Source of the DNA: Oxalobacteraceae bacterium
Lineage (GTDB): Bacteria > Pseudomonadota > Gammaproteobacteria > Burkholderiales > Burkholderiaceae_D
Direction: 5' to 3'
DNA length: 44,186 nucleotides
Assembly: GCA_947454305.1 (NCBI GenBank)
Contig: CANGJE010000009.1
Span: forward strand, 1 to 44,186
Position numbers and translations under genes: made by a program. The notes beneath the pieces were generated by a model. The model was given only the letters and a program-made list of their open reading frames with translations, searched no databases and had not been told where the DNA came from. Of this stretch, positions 9,657 through 18,206 are shown piece by piece; within the stretch, counting starts at the first letter, position 1, and every line of letters starts with the position of its first letter.

Positions 9657-10688
9657 TTAGTCATCAAATCTATGAATATAAAAATTATGTAAGTTCTTGT
9701 AGAGATTTTTGACCCCTTCAGCAGTTGCCCATTTTTTGTCTGGATTATCTGCATCAACCGCATGGGCTAAAAACTCATCCGCTAAAGTGGTTAGAGTGTC
9801 GCGCATGGATCTGTTGTGACCAGAAGGATCTAATTTATCCGCGAGTTCAGCTAGATATTCTTTGAAAGTCTCTGCCTGTTCTTTTGCGTTGCGTGTAGAA
9901 ATAGCTGGATTTTTTGGATTAAAAAATGATAAAAAATATTTGGCGTTGTTTGACCGCGTTTTTAAGTCAAAAAAGTAGTGAAAAAGTTGTACGGTGCGTT
10001 TAACTAAATCTTTTGTTTCGGGGCTTTTTAAAAAACTCGTATAAATTTCAGAGAATTTTGTAAATACTTCTGGAGGTATAGATTTAAATTTATCAGGATT
10101 TTTCTTAAGTGCTTCCATGCGCATGTTCAATACGTCGATTTTATTTTTTTGTGCTGATACTAATTTAACAGAGGGGTTATTTTGAAAAATATAAAAATCT
10201 GCCAGTTCGAATGCCAAGGGTGTCGAGTTTTCCGGAGTTTTCAAACATTTCTCTAGAACCTCGTACATACGCGCCGGATCGCTTAAATATTCGTTGAGTG
10301 CGTCACTAGTTAAGTTAGCTATAGATTGTTCGGCATTAAATTCATTGTCTTGCGGGATTAGTCGCGATCCGTCAAGTGCGGCGGACAATAAATGTTTTTT
10401 TACATCATCTGTTTTAACACCTTCGAAATATCCTAATCCTTTAATGTGTGTAATAAGTTTTTTCGCATCGTTATTGTTCTCAAAAGTAGACCCACGTAAA
10501 ACACTCAGTAAGCTGCGTTTAGCAGCAGCGTTCATCAACGGTCTAAGAAGAAAATTCATCACTCGTTGGCCGAACGTGGGATTTTCATTTTTTACGTAGA
10601 GCAGCTTTGCCTGACCAGCGAATACCTCAGGCAGGTCAGGTTCCACTAACAGATGCTTGTGTGTTGGAGTTATGGCAGTTGGTCGCAA
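9657..10688 (-). CDS. Putative effector, paralog B of a tandem pair
   Basis: An unrecognised protein of 343 residues, clearly homologous along its length to the gene at 10827-11846. Shared blocks include GQAKLLYVKNENPT near the N-terminus, HIKGLG(Y/F)FEGV, DAL/AALNE, EVFTKFSEI, and SMR-TL--LADEFL near the C-terminus. It is mostly helical and soluble, with no signal peptide. I chose TTG at 10688 over GTG at 10697: aligned with its paralog, TTGCGA matches the paralog's ATGCGA, and both are preceded by TAGG-A/T-AT. The Thr/Pro-rich N-terminus would suit type III secretion, but this is inference. It is AT-rich relative to uvrD and the thrB genes. Confidence 0.6.
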   Translation of the reverse strand: MRPTAITPTHKHLLVEPDLPEVFAGQAKLLYVKNENPTFGQRVMNFLLRPLMNAAAKRSLLSVLRGSTFENNNDAKKLITHIKGLGYFEGVKTDDVKKHLLSAALDGSRLIPQDNEFNAEQSIANLTSDALNEYLSDPARMYEVLEKCLKTPENSTPLAFELADFYIFQNNPSVKLVSAQKNKIDVLNMRMEALKKNPDKFKSIPPEVFTKFSEIYTSFLKSPETKDLVKRTVQLFHYFFDLKTRSNNAKYFLSFFNPKNPAISTRNAKEQAETFKEYLAELADKLDPSGHNRSMRDTLTTLADEFLAHAVDADNPDKKWATAEGVKNLYKNLHNFYIHRFDD

Positions 10689-10750
10689 TGTAATCACCTA
10701 TTCAGCGTGAGATTTTTTTCTTAAAAATATACGGCGCGCCCAACGTAGTC

Positions 10751-10800
10751 CTAACTCCAGATTCGATCGCGCAAGGAGGGTTTGTAGTACCCCCTTTGAA
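10751..10800 (-). pseudogene. Remnant of a second copy of the small gene 11855-12235
   Basis: On the minus strand this spacer matches the 3' end of the small gene at 11855-11902. AAAGGGGGT, then AAACCCTC, then CGATCG and a TGG-G-TAGG end recur in the same order with nearly the same spacing (copies at 10789-10797, 10776-10783, 10764-10769 and 10751-10758). A one-base shift breaks the frame. It is best read as the decayed leader gene of a duplicated two-gene unit. Confidence 0.6.
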
Positions 10801-10826
10801 GGCGCTGGCACACAGGCGCGTGAAAA

Positions 10827-11846
10827 TTAACTCCATTGTTTCTCTTTCTCTTTTTTCGCTTTTTCTAGATCGTGGTTGAGTGTTTTGATAGCTTCAGCAG
10901 TAGGCCAAGGTTGATCTTGATTATCTGCATGGTATAAAAACTCATCTGCCAAAATCTCTAAAGTGGCGCGCATGGATGCATCTTCACCATATGGATCCAG
11001 AGTTTTTGCGAGTTCATCCAGCCCTTTTTTGAAAATCGTTGCAAGCGCTTTTGTAGTGGTTCCCGAAGGATATGGATTTGTTGGTTGAAAAAACGATAAA
11101 AAACAGTCAACGCTGGTAGGGCGTTGATCGAGCATTGATAAGCGATCAATAAGATTTGAGCCACTTAAAACTAAATCTTTTGCTATGAGTCTTTTCGATA
11201 AATCTTCATGAATCTCAGAGAATTTTGTAAACACTTCATCAGGTATGTTTTTTGATTTTTCAGAATCGCCCTTAAGTACGTCCATGTTTTTTTTCAGGGC
11301 GCTAATTTTGGCTATCTGTGTATCGCTTAATTGGATAGAGGGATCAGCTTGAAAACTATGAAATTCATTCAATCCTTTTGCGGTTGGGCCTACGTACTCT
11401 TGTAGTGCTGCGTACATAAAGCCGGGATTATTTAAATGTTCGTTGAGTGCGGCACCAGTTAAATCAGCTAAGGATTTTTTTGCATTGTTGGTTGTTTCTG
11501 ATCCAGAAGCTAGTCGCGACCCGTGAAGCGCAGCGTCAACTAAAAAATCTTTTACTTTAAATGTGCTGACGCCTTCGAAAAAACCTAAGCCTTTAATGTG
11601 GTTAGTAAGTTTTTTCGCATCTTCGTTATCTTTAAAAGCGGGATCTCTCAAAACATTCAATAAGCTGTTTTTAGCAGCGATGATTTTCAACGGTTTAAGA
11701 ATAAAGTTCTTCAGTCGTTGACCTAACGTGGGATTTTCATTTTTTACGTAGAGCAGCTTTGCCTGGCCAGAGAACATATCAGGCAGGCTAGGTTCTGCTA
11801 AGAGATAGTTGTGTGTTTGAATTGGAGTTGCGGTATCAGTTCGCAT
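10827..11846 (-). CDS. Putative effector, paralog A of a tandem pair
   Basis: An unrecognised protein of 339 residues beginning MRTDTATPIQTH, followed by the block GQAKLLYVKNENPT shared with paralog B (9657-10688). No transmembrane segment, signal peptide or catalytic motif is visible; the composition is helical, with a Lys/Glu-rich C-terminal tail. The ATG at 11846 is preceded by ATAGGAAATTAA. The small gene 11855-12235 ends 8 nt upstream, so the two are probably one transcript. The proximity of CesT-type chaperone cassettes and the AT-rich composition suggest a secreted host-interaction protein, but there is no direct proof. Confidence 0.6.
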   Translation of the reverse strand: MRTDTATPIQTHNYLLAEPSLPDMFSGQAKLLYVKNENPTLGQRLKNFILKPLKIIAAKNSLLNVLRDPAFKDNEDAKKLTNHIKGLGFFEGVSTFKVKDFLVDAALHGSRLASGSETTNNAKKSLADLTGAALNEHLNNPGFMYAALQEYVGPTAKGLNEFHSFQADPSIQLSDTQIAKISALKKNMDVLKGDSEKSKNIPDEVFTKFSEIHEDLSKRLIAKDLVLSGSNLIDRLSMLDQRPTSVDCFLSFFQPTNPYPSGTTTKALATIFKKGLDELAKTLDPYGEDASMRATLEILADEFLYHADNQDQPWPTAEAIKTLNHDLEKAKKEKEKQWS

Positions 11847-11854
11847 TTAATTTC

Positions 11855-12235
11855 CTATCCCCAAAGACGATCGAGTAGTGAGGGTTTTCCATAACCCCCT
11901 TTCTCGGAAACGATCGTATATCCACGTTCTGGCTGGCTTGCGAATTCTGCTTTGGACTCATTAGTGGTGGTGTGTGGAGTAGGTGTTGATTTTATGTTTT
12001 TAAACGCCACAGAATTTTCTTCTTTCTGCCCAACGCGCCGGTGTAACTCAACTCGTATCAGCGCACGAAAAGGCATGCTTAATGTGTAGAGTAAATTTTT
12101 TGCCTTGCTGAGTAATGATTTCGATGCTGTTCGATTTTCGTCTCCTAAAACGACATAGTCAGAGTTGCTTACCTTCGTGTTATGAAGGTAAGGCTCTGTA
12201 TTAACGGAATTATTGTGGGCTGAATGAATTGTCAT
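11855..12235 (-). CDS. Small hypothetical protein preceding the paralog pair
   Basis: A 126-residue protein with a Ser/Asn/Thr-rich N-terminus (MTIHSAHNNSVNTEP), a central amphipathic or hydrophobic helix (LLYTLSMPFRALIRVEL, about residues 48-64) and a polar Thr/Pro-rich tail. It resembles no chaperone family I know. The central helix is loosely reminiscent of the N-terminal helical region of the downstream paralogs, so it could be a short relative. It ends 8 nt before paralog A. A decayed copy of its 3' end sits before paralog B, which argues that it was once part of a repeated two-gene unit and is a genuine gene. No strong ribosome-binding site is visible. Confidence 0.5.
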   Translation of the reverse strand: MTIHSAHNNSVNTEPYLHNTKVSNSDYVVLGDENRTASKSLLSKAKNLLYTLSMPFRALIRVELHRRVGQKEENSVAFKNIKSTPTPHTTTNESKAEFASQPERGYTIVSEKGGYGKPSLLDRLWG

Positions 12236-12376
12236 TTGTTAGCTTAATTTTTTGGCAGCAGATGACTAAACTGAGCATGCAGAAATTGACATGTGCACTC
12301 CCAGAGTATTCAAAAGCATCCAAAGATAAATTTCCTTACGGAAAAATATCGTTGTGTTTTGGATTCAAAAAATACG

Positions 12377-12406
12377 GAAAAAAATTATTTCACAAATAGT
12401 GAAAGG
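12377..12406 (-). terminator. Intrinsic terminator of the thrB operon
   Basis: On the minus strand, 12-28 nt after the stop of the gene at 12416-13186, TTTCAC and GTGAAA form a 6-bp stem with a 5-nt loop, followed by TAATTTTTTT. The stem is AT-rich but the U-tract is good. Confidence 0.45.
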
Positions 12407-12415
12407 TCGGTAACG

Positions 12416-13186
12416 CTAAACGCGCGTTTGTTCCGGACGATCGAAAACTTGGGTGTAGGTGGGATAGAAAGAGCAGTACATCACGATGGTCAGGATGACC
12501 GAGAGGGGCATTAACAGCATGACCGTGACGGCGGTCTTGCCGAGAAGCAAGCTGAGTAGGGCACTGATAACGGCGGGAAGTGCAATGCCTATGATGATCC
12601 AGCCCAGTATATAGGCGAGAAAGGCTTTGCCGCAGCGACGCACGGCAAAAAAACTATAAAAAATCGCTTTGAATAATCCCATGCCTTGCCACATCGCCAG
12701 CGGCGCAGCGTGCCAAAAAGCCATAGAAAATGGTACATAAAGTAGTGCAGAAAAAATCATCGCCAAAGGCAGATTGGTAACCTCTAGATTTTTATCGTCG
12801 GCCGCTATTTGGCCGGACATCAGTTTCCAGAAGCTGCCTCCATCAACGATGGTGGATGCCGCAACGCAGACAATAGCCACTAACAAATACAACACCCCGA
12901 GCCGTAATAGCGTGCCGAGTGCGGGTGAGCGTACTGCGGTAAGAAGAATCTTGGGTCGTACTTTGATGCCGGCTTCGATGTTTACACAGGCTTGCATGAA
13001 GGCCATAGAAAAAACCGGCACCAGCAGCAAAGGCAGTAGTTGTCCCAGCACGGGTATCAGCGAGAGGGAAAACATCAGCAGCATGTACAACAAAAACAGC
13101 ATAGAGAGTTCAGCCGGTTGCTGACGAAACAGGGCAAAGCCCTGTCGTATCCATTCGATACCTTGGCTGGCTTGAATTCGTTCCAT
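12416..13186 (-). CDS. BPSS1780-type multi-pass membrane protein
   Basis: A 256-residue integral membrane protein of unknown function. It opens with the helix IEWIRQGFALFRQQP, typical of this family, and then has about six hydrophobic segments (for example LSMLFLLYMLLMFSLSLIP, LGVLYLLVAIVCVAAS, AYILGWIIIGIALPAV and VMLLMPLSVILTIVMY). It starts 2 bp after the thrB stop and is co-transcribed with it. In Burkholderiales, as I recall, a gene of this family sits in the same place next to homoserine kinase. No catalytic motif is visible. Confidence 0.75.
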   Translation of the reverse strand: MERIQASQGIEWIRQGFALFRQQPAELSMLFLLYMLLMFSLSLIPVLGQLLPLLLVPVFSMAFMQACVNIEAGIKVRPKILLTAVRSPALGTLLRLGVLYLLVAIVCVAASTIVDGGSFWKLMSGQIAADDKNLEVTNLPLAMIFSALLYVPFSMAFWHAAPLAMWQGMGLFKAIFYSFFAVRRCGKAFLAYILGWIIIGIALPAVISALLSLLLGKTAVTVMLLMPLSVILTIVMYCSFYPTYTQVFDRPEQTRV

Positions 13187-13188
13187 GA

Positions 13189-14145
13189 TTAGTTCAAGCC
13201 TTCTAACGGATGTGCAATGCGATGGCGCAGCAGTCGTTCAAAGTGAGTGGGGTCGTGCGGCGTCAGCATTTCAGCTTCGCGCGGCAAATAAAAATCATAC
13301 AGTCGCGATAACCAAAAACGCAGTGCAGCCGCACGCAGCATGATGGGCCAAGCTTCTTGCTCTTCGGTGGTAAAAGGTCGAACGCTCGCATAGGCGTCAA
13401 GCAATGCGCGAACGCGCTGGCTATCTGTTTCACCGGTACTTAGATTAATGCACCAATCATTCACAGTGACAGCCACATCAAACAGCCAAGTGTCGCAACC
13501 TGCAAAATAAAAATCAAAAAATCCAGTTAGGCGCTCGCCATCAAACATGACATTGTTACGAAATAGATCGGCATGAATTGGGCCGTTGGGTAAGCTGGCG
13601 TAACTATCGGAGGCGGTAAATTTTTCTTGCGTCTGCATTTCATTGCGCAAGAGTTGTTGATTGTCTGCAGATAAAAAGGGCAGCACGGCGGGTGTCGTTT
13701 CGCGCCACCAGTCTAGTCCGCGCAGATTCGGTTGATACAGTGAGAAATCCTTTGCCGCCAGATGCATCTTAGCCAGCATGGCACCGACTTCCCTGCAATG
13801 GATGGCTGTGGGAGCAGGGACCCAATCGCCCGTTAGACGAGAAACAATAGACGCGGGTTTACCATGCAAACGATTGATGATCTCGCCCTCATGATTTGGT
13901 AGCGGTGCTGGTACGCGAACATCGCGCTGGGCGAGATGGCGCATCAGGTTGAGATAAAAAGGCAGTTGTTCAAAACTGAGTTTTTCAAAAATCGTGAGCA
14001 CAAATTCACCCTGCTCGGTACTCAGAAAGAAATTAGTGTTTTCGATACCCGAAGAAATACCTTCGAGTGATCTGACTTGCCCTACCGGGTACTGCTCGGC
14101 CCAGGGAATGATGTCATCCAGGCTGACCGGAGTGAAAACTGCCAT
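13189..14145 (-). CDS. thrB: Homoserine kinase (ThrB, aminoglycoside phosphotransferase fold)
   Basis: Phosphorylates homoserine in threonine biosynthesis. The 318-residue product belongs to the APH-fold type found in beta- and alphaproteobacteria, not the GHMP type of E. coli. The N-terminus has the nucleotide loop [14 protein letters not shown]. The catalytic segment [17 protein letters not shown] gives H191, D193 and N198, followed by the metal-binding FFDFYFAG (D211). It lies between a DUF2782 gene upstream (41 nt) and the membrane protein downstream (2 bp). No strong ribosome-binding site is visible before the ATG at 14145. Confidence 0.93.
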   Translation of the reverse strand: MAVFTPVSLDDIIPWAEQYPVGQVRSLEGISSGIENTNFFLSTEQGEFVLTIFEKLSFEQLPFYLNLMRHLAQRDVRVPAPLPNHEGEIINRLHGKPASIVSRLTGDWVPAPTAIHCREVGAMLAKMHLAAKDFSLYQPNLRGLDWWRETTPAVLPFLSADNQQLLRNEMQTQEKFTASDSYASLPNGPIHADLFRNNVMFDGERLTGFFDFYFAGCDTWLFDVAVTVNDWCINLSTGETDSQRVRALLDAYASVRPFTTEEQEAWPIMLRAAALRFWLSRLYDFYLPREAEMLTPHDPTHFERLLRHRIAHPLEGLN

Positions 14146-14186
14146 AGCAATCGGTAGGTAAAGGCTGCACTTAGGCAGCGTAAAAA

Positions 14187-14549
14187 TTAGCGGGGTGGTG
14201 TGGGTGGTGCTTCGAATGGAACTTCACGTGAACGACCGGGCCGGAATTGAAAAATTTCCCATTGAGCAGCACGCGCGCCACTTTGTGAGGCGGGTATCTG
14301 TTCGGTCGGTGTCACGTAATAGGTATTGTTACCACGGCGGATACGAACCGAGGTGATGGCATTTTGCTCACGGCGCTGCGTAATTTCAGTGGTGCCATCG
14401 CCGACCGCGGCAGCGACTGCGGGGTCGTCTGGTAGCGGCTCGAGGCGGACATCGTCGCGCGGAGCGGCCGTCACGGCCATCGCCGTAGCCAATGCCGCCG
14501 TGGCGCAGAGCAGGCGTAGATAGGTAGAGCCGTAGTTTTGCTGAATCAT
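14187..14549 (-). CDS. DUF2782 periplasmic protein
   Basis: A 120-residue protein of unknown function with a signal-peptide-like N-terminus ([14 protein letters not shown], then an Ala-rich core ending in VTAAPRD) and a mature part containing [17 protein letters not shown], the conserved block of this family. I chose the ATG at 14549 because GGGAG at 14557-14561 lies 7 nt upstream and it leaves a clean signal peptide; an upstream start at 14570 adds seven residues. It probably leads the thrB operon. The family is nearly always next to polA or thrB in Burkholderiales (recalled). Confidence 0.8.
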   Translation of the reverse strand: MIQQNYGSTYLRLLCATAALATAMAVTAAPRDDVRLEPLPDDPAVAAAVGDGTTEITQRREQNAITSVRIRRGNNTYYVTPTEQIPASQSGARAAQWEIFQFRPGRSREVPFEAPPTPPR

Positions 14550-14629
14550 GATCGAACTCCCGGAAGGCAAGCGTCACCTGTTATGGACTACATTCTAACA
14601 AAGGCCACGCTCTAGCCGACTGCCTGGGC

Positions 14630-15367
14630 TTAGAGGAAGGACTGATGCGGATGCTCGGTCTCAGAAAGGACGATGTCACGCGATTCATAAAAGTTAAAAA
14701 TAGCGTCGACGATCTCTTTGGGATCATCAATCACTTGCACAAGTTCCAAATCTTGGGGCTCGACCATGCCATTCGCTAACAGCATATTTTTGAACCACTG
14801 TAGCAGGCCCTCCCAAAACTTGGTACCCACTAGTATCACGGGAATGCGCCGTGTTTTACCAGTCTGTATCAACACGAGTACTTCAGATAATTCATCGATG
14901 GTGCCAAAGCCACCTGGCAGCACGATATAGGCATCAGCATATTTAACAAAGGCCACTTTGCGCGCAAAGAAGTGCCTGAATGAGAGTGAAATGTTTTGCC
15001 AGGTATTGCTCGTTTGTTCGTGCGGCAGTTCGATATTAAGTCCGATGGAAGGAGAGCTACCTTCATAGGCGCCTTTGTTGGCCGCTTCCATAATGCCGGG
15101 GCCACCACCGGAGATCACTGAAAAGCCTTCGTCGGATAACCTACGAGCGATATCGACGGTTATTTCATAATAAGGATCTGTGGGCTTTATACGCGCTGAT
15201 CCAAAGATAGAAACCGCCGGTCTGATCTCGGAGAGACGTTCGGCGGCATCGATAAACTCTGCCATAATCGTGAACATTTGCCACGATTCGTTCGCCTTGC
15301 GCGACGTGGCGCGTTCAAGGTTGGTCAATTGCCGCAGTCGCGGTACCCGTTTCCGGTCGCTTTCCAT
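14630..15367 (-). CDS. LOG-family protein (TIGR00730), putative cytokinin riboside 5'-monophosphate phosphoribohydrolase
   Basis: A Rossmann-like protein of 245 residues with both LOG signatures: SGGGPGIMEAANKGA and PGGFGTIDELSEVL. LOG enzymes hydrolyse nucleoside monophosphates at the N-glycosidic bond; in bacteria without plant hosts their substrate is uncertain. The ATG at 15367 touches the polA start codon on the other strand, together forming CATATG. An internal ATG at 15277 (MFTIMAEF) is the main alternative. I prefer 15367 because the preceding block LTNLERATSRKANESW is conserved in beta-proteobacterial relatives as I remember them. Confidence 0.85.
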   Translation of the reverse strand: MESDRKRVPRLRQLTNLERATSRKANESWQMFTIMAEFIDAAERLSEIRPAVSIFGSARIKPTDPYYEITVDIARRLSDEGFSVISGGGPGIMEAANKGAYEGSSPSIGLNIELPHEQTSNTWQNISLSFRHFFARKVAFVKYADAYIVLPGGFGTIDELSEVLVLIQTGKTRRIPVILVGTKFWEGLLQWFKNMLLANGMVEPQDLELVQVIDDPKEIVDAIFNFYESRDIVLSETEHPHQSFL

Positions 15368-18127
15368 ATGAATAAAACCCTGTTGCTGGTAGATGGTTCG
15401 AGTTATTTATACCGGGCCTTTCATGCCATGCCCGATTTACGTAATGCAGAAGGTGCTCCCACGGGCGCTATTTACGGCATGATCAACATGCTGCGTCGCC
15501 TTAGGCAGGATTACTCTGCAGCATACATGGCCTGTGTCTTTGATGCAAAAGGGAAAACCTTTCGTGATGATCTTTATCCCGACTACAAAGCGCAGCGAGC
15601 GCCTATGCCTGAGGATTTGGTAAAGCAGATCGAACCCATACACGAAGTGGTGCGAGCCCTAGGCTGGCCTATTTTGATGGTCGAAGGGATTGAAGCCGAT
15701 GATGTGATTGGCACGCTGGCGGTACAGGCAGCTGCACAGGGTTTATCTGCGGTGGTTTCTACCGGTGACAAAGATCTCGCGCAATTAGTGAATGACCATG
15801 TCACGCTAGTTAACACGATGAGTAATGAAACGCTAGATCGTGCTGCTGTGATTGCTAAGTTTGGCGTGCCCCCCGAGCGTATCGTTGATTATCTGACGCT
15901 GGTGGGCGATACCGTCGACAACGTACCCGGTGTAGAAAAAGTGGGGCCAAAGACAGCGGTTAAATGGCTCACACAATATGACTCATTGGATGGTGTGATC
16001 ACTCACGCAGCTGACATTGGTGGTGTGGTCGGTGAAAATTTACGTCGCACCTTAGATTGGTTGCCACAGGCGCGCGCGTTAGTAACGGTTAAATGCGATT
16101 GCGATTTGCAATCGCACATGGAATCGATTCAAACGTCGTTAGCTTTTAAGCCAGAAGATCCTGCGGCTTTACGTGAATTTTTCAGTCGCATGGGTTTTCG
16201 TACCTGGTTACGCGAATTAAATTCTGAGCAGGCAAATGATTCAAGCGCAAACTCTAAAACTTCTGCATCTATCGCTGACCCTTCCGAGCAAGCGAGTTTG
16301 TTTGCAGCGGAGCCTCCGATAGAAACACATTACGAAACGGTATTTACGGCCGAGCAGCTGGACGCATGGATCAAGAAAATCAACGAAGCACCATTAACAG
16401 CCGTCGATACTGAGACGACATCATTAGACTCTATGCGCGCCGAGATCGTTGGTTTGTCTTTATGCGTAGAGCCGGGTAAGGCGGCCTATGTGCCTATGCA
16501 TCATCGGTATCCTGGAGCGCCAGATCAACTGTCGCGCGAATTTGTTTTAGAAAAATTAAAGCCCTGGTTGCAAGACGCATCTAAACCAAAGCTGGGTCAG
16601 CATTTGAAATACGACAGCCATATCTTTGCAAATTACGACATTGCATTGAAAGGCATCGTACATGACACGCTATTGCAATCGTATGTCATCGAATCCCATC
16701 GTACGCATGACATGGATAGTTTGGCCTTGCGGTGGCTGGATAAAAAAACCATCACCTATGAGCAAGTGTGCGGTAAGGGTGCTTCGCAAATTGGTTTTGA
16801 TGAAGTCAGCATAGAAACGGCGACGGATTATGCTGCTGAAGATGCCGATATCACCCTACGTTTGCACAACACCTTGTGGCCACGGATAGAAGCGAATGAA
16901 AAGCTGCGTTTCATTTATGAACAGATCGAAGTACCTACATCGATTGTATTGCAGCGTATGGAACGAAACGGTGTTTTGATTGATGTCGATTTGTTAGTCG
17001 CGCAATCAAACGAGCTTGGTATCAAGTTGATGGACTTAGAAAAACAAGCGTATGCATTAGCCGAGCAGCCTTTTAATTTGAATTCGCCTAAGCAGTTAGG
17101 TGAAATTTTATTTGAAAAGCTCAAGCTGCCTGTCGTCAAAAAAACACCAAGTGGTACACCATCGACGGATGAAGAAGTTTTACAAAAGCTAGCTGAAGAT
17201 TATCCCTTACCTAAATTGTTGTTGGACTATCGCAGCCTCGCTAAACTCAAATCGACTTACACCGATAAATTACCGCGCATGGTTAATCCATCAACGGGGC
17301 GTGTACATACTAACTATGGTCAGGCGATTGCGGTCACGGGTAGGCTGTCTTCGAATGAGCCCAACTTACAAAATATTCCGGTTCGCACTGCAGAAGGGCG
17401 ACGTATTCGTGAAGCGTTCATTGCGGCACCCGGCAATGTGATTGTGTCAGCAGATTATTCGCAAATTGAATTGCGCATCATGGCGCATTTATCGGGTGAT
17501 GAAGGTATGTTGCGTGCCTTTGCTGCGGGAGAAGATATTCACCGCGCGACCGCGGCAGAAATTTTTGGTGTGCCTCTGACTGAAGTGAGTAGTGAGCAGC
17601 GCCGCTACGCCAAAGTGATTAATTTTGGTTTGATGTATGGCATGAGCGTATTTGGTTTGGCAGGTAATTTGGGCGTCGAACGTTCTGCGGCACAGATGTA
17701 CATGGAAAAATATTTCCATCGTTTCGCCGGCGTTAAACAATTTATGGACGATGTGCGTCAGCAAGCCAAATCGCAAGGCTTTGTTGAAACGGTATTTGGT
17801 CGACGCCTGTGGCTACCCGAAATTAATTCACCGAATGGCCCACGTCGTCAGGGTGCTGAGCGCGCAGCGATTAATGCGCCCATGCAGGGCACTGCGGCCG
17901 ATTTAATTAAGCTCGTCATGATCGCGGTACAAAACTGGCTGGATATAGAAAAACTGGGCTCGCGCATGGTGATGCAGGTGCATGATGAATTGGTGCTGGA
18001 AGTCCCTGAATCAGAATTGGCATTGGTTAAGACGCGGCTGCCAGAACTGATGGCCGGTGTGGCCGAGCTGCGTGTGCCACTGGTCGCGGATGTCGGCACT
18101 GGCCCGAATTGGGAAAAAGCCCATTAA
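15368..18127 (+). CDS. polA: DNA polymerase I
   Basis: The repair and Okazaki-fragment polymerase. The 919-residue product has three domains. The 5'-3' exonuclease spans about residues 1-290 (LLLVDGSSYLYRAFHA, GDKDLAQLV, GDTVDNVPGV). The 3'-5' exonuclease retains its acidic residues in AVDTETTSL and in DYAAEDADITLRL, so proofreading should be active. The polymerase domain has SADYSQIELRIMAHLSGD, RRYAKVINFGLMYG and MQVHDELVLEV. The ATG at 15368 is fixed by the conserved MNKTLLLVDGSS. It has no convincing ribosome-binding site and abuts the divergent LOG gene with zero spacing, so the promoter must lie inside the LOG coding sequence. Confidence 0.97.
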   Translation: MNKTLLLVDGSSYLYRAFHAMPDLRNAEGAPTGAIYGMINMLRRLRQDYSAAYMACVFDAKGKTFRDDLYPDYKAQRAPMPEDLVKQIEPIHEVVRALGWPILMVEGIEADDVIGTLAVQAAAQGLSAVVSTGDKDLAQLVNDHVTLVNTMSNETLDRAAVIAKFGVPPERIVDYLTLVGDTVDNVPGVEKVGPKTAVKWLTQYDSLDGVITHAADIGGVVGENLRRTLDWLPQARALVTVKCDCDLQSHMESIQTSLAFKPEDPAALREFFSRMGFRTWLRELNSEQANDSSANSKTSASIADPSEQASLFAAEPPIETHYETVFTAEQLDAWIKKINEAPLTAVDTETTSLDSMRAEIVGLSLCVEPGKAAYVPMHHRYPGAPDQLSREFVLEKLKPWLQDASKPKLGQHLKYDSHIFANYDIALKGIVHDTLLQSYVIESHRTHDMDSLALRWLDKKTITYEQVCGKGASQIGFDEVSIETATDYAAEDADITLRLHNTLWPRIEANEKLRFIYEQIEVPTSIVLQRMERNGVLIDVDLLVAQSNELGIKLMDLEKQAYALAEQPFNLNSPKQLGEILFEKLKLPVVKKTPSGTPSTDEEVLQKLAEDYPLPKLLLDYRSLAKLKSTYTDKLPRMVNPSTGRVHTNYGQAIAVTGRLSSNEPNLQNIPVRTAEGRRIREAFIAAPGNVIVSADYSQIELRIMAHLSGDEGMLRAFAAGEDIHRATAAEIFGVPLTEVSSEQRRYAKVINFGLMYGMSVFGLAGNLGVERSAAQMYMEKYFHRFAGVKQFMDDVRQQAKSQGFVETVFGRRLWLPEINSPNGPRRQGAERAAINAPMQGTAADLIKLVMIAVQNWLDIEKLGSRMVMQVHDELVLEVPESELALVKTRLPELMAGVAELRVPLVADVGTGPNWEKAH

Positions 18128-18206
18128 AGTAATCTGTGGTGCTGCCGGCATCTGCGTCATTCGACGAATTGCCGGCGTGCCGTGGGTTATGGTCTAATCG
18201 CGGCGT

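Noticed and set aside
10776..10797. GAGGGTTT/ACCCCC hairpin as a terminator between the paralogs
   Set aside because: The same sequence is present in the coding end of the small gene, so it is better explained as a gene remnant; no U-tract follows.
12256..12309. A 17-codon minus-strand ORF upstream of the small effector-like gene
   Set aside because: It is too short, has a poor ribosome-binding site spacing and no supporting comparison.
12236..12415. A third hrp-box-like element before the paralog cluster
   Set aside because: I looked for GAACT-N15-xTACxCA on the minus strand and found no acceptable match, so this cluster is not claimed to share the element.
12293..12514. A 73-codon plus-strand ORF between the small effector-like gene and the thrB operon
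   Set aside because: It overlaps the 3' end of the membrane-protein gene, has no ribosome-binding site, and the region is better explained by a minus-strand terminator.
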